A stretch of 18,295 nucleotides of DNA from an uncultured Eubacteriales bacterium (GTDB lineage: Bacteria; Bacillota; Clostridia; Oscillospirales; Oscillospiraceae). The notes under the pieces were generated by a model. That model had not been told where the DNA came from and ran no database searches. It worked only from the letters and a program-made list of their open reading frames with translations. Positions 13,295 through 18,295 of this stretch are shown piece after piece. Positions within the stretch are counted from its first letter, which is position 1. The number at the start of each line of letters is the position of its first letter. Both the position numbers and the translations under genes were made by a program. The stretch covers positions 1-18,295 of the forward strand of contig UQZA01000045.1 in NCBI GenBank assembly GCA_900545515.1, written 5' to 3'.

Positions 13295-15057
13295 CGGAAT
13301 TGTATCGCTATGCTCTGGACAAGGGCCTTGCCGCTCAGCCGGGCTTTAAACCTAAGCGGGTGAAGGCCTATGTTCTGCTTTCCGCTTCGGGAGAGTTTTT
13401 GGGAATTCACACCCGGGAAAAGGACGCCCCGGCGGTCTACGCGCCGGACATCGGTGCAGCGGCCAACGGAACCCGATACTGCAATCCCTTGATTGAAAAA
13501 GCGAAAATTCCACTAGGGATGGTGGAAGATCCCAAAGGGGATCAAAACGTTCCCACAAAGCATGATTTTTTCCTGTCCATGCTGGATGACGGGGGCGATT
13601 GCGAGCCGGCGTTTTCTGTGGTGGCCCAGGCCTTGCGGGATGGAGCCACTGTGCAGACAATCGAGCAGGCCTTGGCGCTGCATAAGCTGAAAGGCGGCGA
13701 TCCCATTGGATTTATGGTGGACGGAGTTCCGCTGGAAGCCAGCTCCCGGTACCTGCCCTGGTGGACGAAGTTTCGGGCGATGTTCTTGCCGGAGGAAGCC
13801 GACGTCCTCCCCAGGTGCCTCATTACCGGTGAGCGAAAGCCGGCCATGGCCACAGTGCCCAAGGTTTCCGGATTGATGTTCGTAGGGGGCCACACGGCAG
13901 GGGATGCGTTCCTTTGTTTTGATAAGGATGCCTTTCAGTCCTATGGCTTTAAGAAAAGTGCAAATGCTCCCGTATCGGAAGAAGCCATGACCGCCGTCAA
14001 CGCGGCGCTCACCGATCTGATTGCCAAGGCGCCGGTGCTGGGCAATGCCAAGCTGGTCCACTGGTATTCCAGCGGTATTTCAGAAGAGGAGGACCTGCTT
14101 CCCATCCTGCTGGAGGGCGAGTGGGATGATGGGGTGGATTCTGAGCCTGATGATGAAGAGGAAAAATCTGCCCTTCAGGCGGCGAAGGCTCTGATTTCCT
14201 CCATAGAGAATGGGACTCGGCCGGAGCGACTCCACGCCAGATACTACATCATGCCCCTGTCTGGGGCCAACGGGCGGATGATGGTACGCCTCTGGCAGGA
14301 GGGAAGCTATGAAGACCTTTACTATAACATCAAGCAGTGGTTCGAAGATCTGTCCCTCATTTCCTGGAACGGACAAGGGAGGGCCAAGCCTCCCAAGCTG
14401 AAGGCCTTGGGAACCCGGCTTCTAAAGCCAGGGGGAGACCCCAAGAAGGTCTGGAGCCGGATGGATGATGAGCTGCCCAATTTGCTCCAACGGCTCCTGA
14501 GCGCCATTTTGAATGGGACAGCTCTGCCGGATGAAATTCCGGCCCGGGCCCTGCGCTGGATTCGCTCCAGCCTGCTGGAGTCGGATGAGGAAAAGCGTAC
14601 GGTGCCCTTTGACATAGAAACTTTGGCATTCCAGCTGCTGAAAGCTTGGCTTTGCCGGAGGCAAAGAATGAGAGGAGATGAACACCCTATGGAAGCAACC
14701 TGCAACCAAGAAACAACTCGGGATGTGGCCTATTATTGCGGCCAGCTGATGGCAGTCTACGTTGCGATTCAGCGTAAGGCCATGCCTGAGGTGGGCGTGG
14801 GTGTGGCAGAGCGGTACTACACCGCCGCCAGTGCCAATCCCGCGTTTGCCATGGGCAAGCTGGCCCAGCTCTCCCAGCACCATTTGGGCAAGCTGGACCC
14901 CGGACTTGCGTACTACTTTGAAAGTAAGATTTCGGAAATTACGGTAAAAATTGGAAATCGGAAAATTCCAGTCGTTATGAATATGGAGCAGCAGACAGAG
15001 TTTGCCCTGGGCTATTACCAGCAGCGCGCCGTTCTGTATGCCCCCAAAGAGAAATAA
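13288..15057 (+). CDS. cas8c: Cas8c (Csd1), large Cascade subunit
   Basis: A 589-residue type I-C large subunit, expected to recognise the PAM and hold non-target DNA. Family marks are the start MLTELYRYALDKGL, KHDFFLSMLDD (91-101), LPRCLITGERKPAMATVPKVSG (181-202), and YYIMPLSGANGRMMVRLWQEGSYEDL (about 321-346). An acidic insert lies around residues 278-292 (EWDDGVDSEPDDEEEKS). The C-terminal ~120 residues form the helical Cas11-like domain and contain an internal start. The length is typical. The ATG overlaps the end of cas5c (ATGCTGA), indicating coupled translation. Confidence 0.95.
   Translation: MLTELYRYALDKGLAAQPGFKPKRVKAYVLLSASGEFLGIHTREKDAPAVYAPDIGAAANGTRYCNPLIEKAKIPLGMVEDPKGDQNVPTKHDFFLSMLDDGGDCEPAFSVVAQALRDGATVQTIEQALALHKLKGGDPIGFMVDGVPLEASSRYLPWWTKFRAMFLPEEADVLPRCLITGERKPAMATVPKVSGLMFVGGHTAGDAFLCFDKDAFQSYGFKKSANAPVSEEAMTAVNAALTDLIAKAPVLGNAKLVHWYSSGISEEEDLLPILLEGEWDDGVDSEPDDEEEKSALQAAKALISSIENGTRPERLHARYYIMPLSGANGRMMVRLWQEGSYEDLYYNIKQWFEDLSLISWNGQGRAKPPKLKALGTRLLKPGGDPKKVWSRMDDELPNLLQRLLSAILNGTALPDEIPARALRWIRSSLLESDEEKRTVPFDIETLAFQLLKAWLCRRQRMRGDEHPMEATCNQETTRDVAYYCGQLMAVYVAIQRKAMPEVGVGVAERYYTAASANPAFAMGKLAQLSQHHLGKLDPGLAYYFESKISEITVKIGNRKIPVVMNMEQQTEFALGYYQQRAVLYAPKEK
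14689..15057 (+). CDS. cas11c: Cas11c, small subunit from internal translation start within cas8c
   Basis: Type I-C systems are known to make a separate Cas11c from an internal start in cas8c. Here Met468 of Cas8c (ATG 14689) is preceded by AGAGGAG (14671-14677), a ribosome site with 11-nt spacing that codes for unremarkable residues. The product would be 122 residues, beginning MEATCNQETTRDVAYYCGQL and ending at the Cas8c stop, the size and position expected for Cas11c. Another in-frame ATG at 14668 lies before the site and is less likely. Several Cas11c copies line the Cas7 backbone in the known complexes. Confidence 0.75.
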   Translation: MEATCNQETTRDVAYYCGQLMAVYVAIQRKAMPEVGVGVAERYYTAASANPAFAMGKLAQLSQHHLGKLDPGLAYYFESKISEITVKIGNRKIPVVMNMEQQTEFALGYYQQRAVLYAPKEK

Positions 15058-15070
15058 GGAGGAAATCATC

Positions 15071-16063
15071 ATGGCTATTGACAATCGTTACGAATTCCTG
15101 TTTTACATCCAGTGCCGCAACGGCAATCCCAACGGGGACCCGGATATGGGCAACGCGCCCCGGATGGACCCTCAGGACCTCCATGGCTACGTCACGGACG
15201 TGGCCATCAAGCGCCGCATCCGCAATTATGTCCAGGCCGCCTATGCCGGGAAGCCAGGCATGGAAATGCTGATCCGCAGCGCCAGCAACATCAACACCGG
15301 AATTGCCCGGGCCAAGGAGCTGGCCCAGGTGGAGCTCTCTGCCAAGGGAAGAAACGAAGTGTACGCCGGGAGAAAGGCTGCCTGCCAGCTGTTCTATGAT
15401 GTGCGGACCTTCGGTGCGGTGATGTCCACGGGCCCCAACGCCGGGCAGGTCCGGGGACCGGTCCAGCTGACCTTTGCCCGGTCTCTGGACCCCATTCAGC
15501 CCCAGGACATTTCCATCACGCGGATGGCCAAGGCAGAGGAGGTGAAGAATGCCAAAACAGCCGCAGACTATGAGCAGTGGGAAAACGGGCAATCTGAGGA
15601 CAGTCTGCGTACCATGGGCCGCAAGCAGTTTATCCCCTACGGCCTTTATGAGGCCCGGGGTTTTGTCAGTGCCAATTTGGCTATGGAAACAGGCTTTGAC
15701 GAAGAGGACCTGCGTGTTTTATTTGAAGCCATTTTGAATATGTACGAGCATGACCGTTCCTCCAGTAAGGGGGAAATGGCTGTGGTGTCGCCGTTGATCC
15801 TGTTCCGCCATACGGGTACCGATTCGGATCTGGAGCAGCGCAAGCGGCAGGCCCGGTTGGGCTGTGCGCCTTCCTACCAGCTATTTGATTTGGTCCGGGT
15901 GGAGAAGCGGCCGGAGGTGGAGTATCCCCGCTCTTACCGGGATTACACCGGGAGCATCCGCCTGGATGCACGCCCGGCTGGGGTTGACGTGGGCTTCCTC
16001 TGCTCGCCTTACGGCGAGATCTCCTGGAATCAGGTGCCGGAAGATGCAGAGCTATTCCGCTGA
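15071..16063 (+). CDS. cas7c: Cas7c (Csd2), Cascade backbone subunit
   Basis: A 330-residue RAMP protein forming the crRNA-binding filament. The start MAIDNRYEFLFYIQCRNGNPNGDPDMGNAPRMD is diagnostic for the Csd2/Cas7 family (NGNPNGDPD at 18-26). Further marks are VTDVAIKRRIRNYV (41-54), the DVRTFGAVMSTGPNAGQVRGPVQ block (about 118-140), and GRKQFIPYGLYEARGFVSA. The ATG follows a perfect AAGGAGG by 7-8 nt, the strongest ribosome site in the operon, as expected for the most abundant subunit. A longer in-frame reading from 15002 is rejected. The last 20 nt overlap cas4. Confidence 0.97.
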   Translation: MAIDNRYEFLFYIQCRNGNPNGDPDMGNAPRMDPQDLHGYVTDVAIKRRIRNYVQAAYAGKPGMEMLIRSASNINTGIARAKELAQVELSAKGRNEVYAGRKAACQLFYDVRTFGAVMSTGPNAGQVRGPVQLTFARSLDPIQPQDISITRMAKAEEVKNAKTAADYEQWENGQSEDSLRTMGRKQFIPYGLYEARGFVSANLAMETGFDEEDLRVLFEAILNMYEHDRSSSKGEMAVVSPLILFRHTGTDSDLEQRKRQARLGCAPSYQLFDLVRVEKRPEVEYPRSYRDYTGSIRLDARPAGVDVGFLCSPYGEISWNQVPEDAELFR

Positions 16064-16718
16064 GTCGGAGCGGGAACTGTTCCCCCTGTCTTGGCTGACG
16101 CAGTATGGCTATTGTCCCCGGCGGTGTGGCCTGATGGCTTTGGAGCAGCTGTGGACAGAAAGCGCCGACACTGCCGCAGGCCGCGCGCAGCACGAGCGGG
16201 TGCATACCGCCCGGATTGAGCGGCGGAGTGGACAGATGAATTTATATGAGCTGCCGGTGTTTTCCCGTAGCTTGGGTGTAAACGGGAAGTGTGATTGTGT
16301 GGAGGCGCTGGAGACTCCGGATGGCGTGGAGCTGCCGTATGGACAGGGCCGTTACCGGCTGTATCCGGTGGAATATAAGCACGGCGTGGTCCGGGACGAG
16401 GAAGAATACCAAATTCAGCTCTGCGCCCAGGCGATGTGCTTGGAAGAACAGTTTGGCTGCATCATTCCGGCGGGGGCCATTTTCTATATCAATGCGCACC
16501 GCCGGGATGAGGTGGCACTGACCGAGTCGCTTCGGGAAAAGACACGCCAGACAGCGGAAGCGGTGGCGGAGCTGCTGCTCTGCCAAGAGGTTCCAGCGCC
16601 ACATTACAGCGCAAAGTGCAAAAAATGCTCCATGCGGGAGGACTGCCAGCCGAAGCTGAAGCGATCTGCCGCCAACTATTGCAGAGACCTTTGGGAAACT
16701 GCCCGGGAGGACGTTTGA
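16044..16718 (+). CDS. cas4: Cas4 (Dna2/RecB-like nuclease, Fe-S) for spacer processing
   Basis: A 224-residue protein that trims prespacers and helps fix PAM orientation with Cas1-Cas2. The four cluster cysteines are present: C24 (YGYCPRRC), C192, C195 and C201 (KCKKCSMREDC). The RecB-type nuclease residues are H50 (RAQHERVH), D84 (GKCDCVE) and E110/K112 (PVEYKHG). QIQLCAQAMCLEE (124-136) is the helix with the QxxxY-like motif. The start lies inside the end of cas7c and the stop overlaps cas1 as TGATG, so cas7c-cas4-cas1 are tightly coupled. Confidence 0.96.
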   Translation: MQSYSAESERELFPLSWLTQYGYCPRRCGLMALEQLWTESADTAAGRAQHERVHTARIERRSGQMNLYELPVFSRSLGVNGKCDCVEALETPDGVELPYGQGRYRLYPVEYKHGVVRDEEEYQIQLCAQAMCLEEQFGCIIPAGAIFYINAHRRDEVALTESLREKTRQTAEAVAELLLCQEVPAPHYSAKCKKCSMREDCQPKLKRSAANYCRDLWETAREDV

Positions 16719-17734
16719 TGAAGCAGCTGCAAAATACGCTTTATATTCTCACCCCAGACACATACTTATTTTTGCAAAATGAGACCATTGCGGTGAAGGT
16801 AGGCGGTGTGGAAAAGGTTCGGATTCCATCCCATACCATCAGCTCCATCTATTGCTTTGGAAATGTGACGGTTTCCACGCCGTTGATTGGCTTCTGCGGG
16901 GAACGCGGGATCAGTCTGGTATTTCTCTCAGAATATGGCAGGTTTTATGGGCGCGTCCAGGGGCCGGTTTCCGGCAATATTCTGTTGCGGCGGAGGCAAT
17001 TTGCCGCGCTAGAGGACCCCGTGCAGCGGACCCAGCTGGTGCGAAGCATATTGCTGGGAAAATTGGCCAACAGCAAGCTGTTTCTAATGCGCCAGCGCCG
17101 GGAGCGTCCGGGACGGGAGGCAGAGATTACCCCGGCCATTGAGCGGCTGACGGAGGCGGCACGTCGAGTGCAGGATTGCCCCTCTGTGGATTCCATGCGG
17201 GCTTTGGAGGGAGTTGCGGCGGCAGCCTACTTTTCTGCCATGCCTGCCATGCTGGATGGAAGCAAATTCCAATTTTCGGGAAGAAATCGCAGGCCTCCGG
17301 AGGACCCGGTCAATGCCGTACTGTCCTTCCTGTATACGCTGCTGAAAAATGATGTGCAGTCGGCGTTGGAGGGTGTAGGGCTGGACCCGGCGGCAGGGTT
17401 CCTGCACACATTGCGCCCCGGCCGCCCGGCTCTGGCATTGGACCTGATGGAGGAGCTGCGCGCACCACTATGTGACCGCTTAATGCTGGCTCTGATTCAC
17501 CGTGGGCAAATCTCGGAAAAGTCCTTTGACCAGCTCACGGCGCCGGTTTTGCTAAGCGAGGCAGGCCGAAAAGCGGTCGTGGCAGCTTGGCAGAAGCGAA
17601 AGCAGGAAACCATTACACATCCATTCTTGGGTGAGAAAATCCCGGTTGGCCTGATTCCCCACGCTCAGGCACAGCTGCTGGCACGTGTATTGCGGGGGGA
17701 GATGGATGAATATCCGCCGTTTGTTTGGAGGTGA
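16718..17734 (+). CDS. cas1: Cas1 integrase
   Basis: A 338-residue metal-dependent integrase that inserts spacers with Cas2. It has the N-terminal beta domain (QNTLYILTPDTYLFLQNETIAV) followed by the helical catalytic domain. Catalytic residues visible are E164 (MRALEGVAAAAYF), H230 (GFLHTLRPGRPALALDLMEELR), with D242 and E245 in the same block. The ending HPFLGEKIPVGLIPHAQAQLLARVLRG is typical for I-C Cas1. The ATG at 16718 shares bases with the cas4 stop. An upstream extension in the same frame lies within cas4 and is rejected. Confidence 0.97.
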   Translation: MKQLQNTLYILTPDTYLFLQNETIAVKVGGVEKVRIPSHTISSIYCFGNVTVSTPLIGFCGERGISLVFLSEYGRFYGRVQGPVSGNILLRRRQFAALEDPVQRTQLVRSILLGKLANSKLFLMRQRRERPGREAEITPAIERLTEAARRVQDCPSVDSMRALEGVAAAAYFSAMPAMLDGSKFQFSGRNRRPPEDPVNAVLSFLYTLLKNDVQSALEGVGLDPAAGFLHTLRPGRPALALDLMEELRAPLCDRLMLALIHRGQISEKSFDQLTAPVLLSEAGRKAVVAAWQKRKQETITHPFLGEKIPVGLIPHAQAQLLARVLRGEMDEYPPFVWR

Positions 17735-17740
17735 GGAGAC

Positions 17741-18031
17741 ATGATGATTGTGCTGTCGTACGATGTCGATACGACTGATGCAGCAGGAGCCAAACGGCTT
17801 CGCAAAGTTGCGAAGATTTGTGAAGCAAAAGGCTGCAGGGTACAAAATTCTGTCTTTGAGCTACTGGTTGATCCGGCACAGCTGACCACATTGAAAGCGC
17901 AACTGGAAAAGGTCATTGACCCAGAAAAGGATTCCGTACGCTTCTACCGTCTGGGCAGTAATTGGCGTCCAAGAATCGATTATATGGGCCGCGGCCTCCG
18001 CTATGAGCAAGACGACACCCTGATCCTATAG
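17741..18031 (+). CDS. cas2: Cas2
   Basis: A 96-residue ferredoxin-fold protein that bridges two Cas1 dimers. It starts MMIVLSYDVDTTDAAGAKRLRKVAKICEAKG with the conserved Asp at the end of the first strand (YDV). VQNSVFELLVDPAQL and the ending YRLGSNWRPRIDYMG follow, all typical for type I Cas2. GGAGGTGAGGAG lies just upstream. Either of the two adjacent ATGs may be used; the second has the better spacing. The cas1 stop is 6 nt upstream. It is the last cas gene before the leader. Confidence 0.96.
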   Translation: MMIVLSYDVDTTDAAGAKRLRKVAKICEAKGCRVQNSVFELLVDPAQLTTLKAQLEKVIDPEKDSVRFYRLGSNWRPRIDYMGRGLRYEQDDTLIL

Positions 18032-18224
18032 CACACGCGGACCTCCACCGACCATAAAATGCTGGGAGGTTCGCGCAAGAAAGCACTCCATTTGTGAGCG
18101 TATTAGATAAAAAATGCAACTAAAACGTACTGCCCAAATGGTGGGTACAGTTCAAAAACGGCAATTGGGCAGGAAAATGCAAATTTTGCACAAATTAGCA
18201 ACATGCTTTTTGTGCAAAATTACA
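18032..18224 (+). promoter_or_regulatory. CRISPR leader
   Basis: A 193-nt gene-free AT-rich stretch between cas2 and the first repeat, the place and orientation of a type I-C leader. It contains three inverted repeats: an 11-bp hairpin with one G-U pair (18036-18046 with 18065-18075), CTGCCCAA/TTGGGCAG (18130-18137 with 18165-18172) and a 13-bp one ending 3 nt before the repeat (18182-18194 with 18209-18221). The GGAGGTTCGCG element resembles sequence seen near I-C arrays, from memory. The array promoter should lie here but no convincing -35/-10 pair is assigned. Confidence 0.8.
18182..18221. repeat. Nested 13-bp inverted repeat abutting the first CRISPR repeat
   Basis: AATTTTGCACAAA (18182-18194) and its exact complement TTTGTGCAAAATT (18209-18221). 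Inside, AGCA (18197-18200) pairs with TGCT (18204-18207). Only ACA separates it from the repeat. It could form a cruciform or bind a dimeric protein, and may direct Cas1-Cas2 to the leader-repeat junction. Confidence 0.75.
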
Positions 18225-18295
18225 GATGCCCCCCACACGGGGGCACGACTTGAAACGCAAAGAGAAAACTCTCGCATACACGCCAAAAAGCAGAT
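18225..18295 (+). CRISPR. Type I-C CRISPR array, first repeat and first spacer (truncated by window end)
   Basis: The 32-nt repeat (18225-18256) has stem TGCCCCC/GGGGGCA with loop CACAC and ends TTGAAAC. This is the layout of I-C repeats (hairpin, then ATTGAAAC or similar). The outermost stem pair is T-A where the common form has C-G, a compensated change. Spacer 1 is 36 nt (18257-18292) if the terminal GAT (18293-18295) begins the second repeat, as the spacing suggests. Only one full repeat is visible, so the array length is unknown. Leader-proximal spacers are the newest. Confidence 0.88.

Noticed and set aside
15002..15070. Extended N-terminus for Cas7c beginning inside cas8c
   Set aside because: AAGGAGG directly before ATG 15071 and the family-typical start MAIDNRYEF fix the shorter form.

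Overview
The window looks like chromosomal DNA of a GC-rich gut Clostridia bacterium, most likely Oscillospiraceae/Ruminococcaceae. The evidence is the general protein character, strong AGGAGG-type ribosome sites, sigma-A promoters with TATAAT boxes, small zinc-ribbon proteins and an ICE-type RepA_N initiator. The genus cannot be fixed by eye.

Layout. Bases 1-1280 hold the edge of a mobile element: a RepA_N-type replication initiator (minus strand) whose coding sequence contains an iteron-like repeat cluster, next to a tRNA-Ala(GGC) gene. Bases 1440-5660 hold short independent units: a small two-TM zinc-ribbon protein, a plus-strand gene with its own promoter and terminator for a TIR/deoxyribosyltransferase-like protein fused to a TPR-like tail, a DUF975-like membrane protein with a zinc ribbon, an Sfp-type phosphopantetheinyl transferase, and a double zinc-ribbon protein with a long, possibly structured 5' leader. 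Bases 5724-8189 carry a minus-strand cluster of a small TM protein, ruvC, ruvA, an undescribed 42-codon ORF tiled between ruvA and ruvB by ATGA overlaps at both ends, and ruvB. Upstream on the same strand (8268-9929) are a secreted phage-tail-lysozyme-like protein and a FadR-type GntR regulator.

Bases 10297-18295 hold a complete type I-C CRISPR-Cas locus on the plus strand: promoter, cas3, cas5c, cas8c (with an internal start for Cas11c), cas7c, cas4, cas1, cas2, a leader of about 190 nt with three inverted repeats, then the first 32-nt repeat, one 36-nt spacer and apparently 3 nt of the second repeat at the window edge. Gene overlaps or very short gaps indicate one operon. Cas5c should process crRNA, and Cas5c/Cas8c/Cas7c/Cas11c should form Cascade. 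Cas3 is the recruited nuclease-helicase, and Cas4-Cas1-Cas2 insert spacers at the leader end. The Cas5c appears to lack the Lys-His pair of the Bacillus halodurans enzyme.

Most likely to be undescribed are the ruvA/ruvB-tiled micro-ORF, the single-gene TIR-like effector candidate, the nested inverted repeat touching the first CRISPR repeat, and an 11-bp repeat shared by the GntR promoter and the region upstream of cas3.
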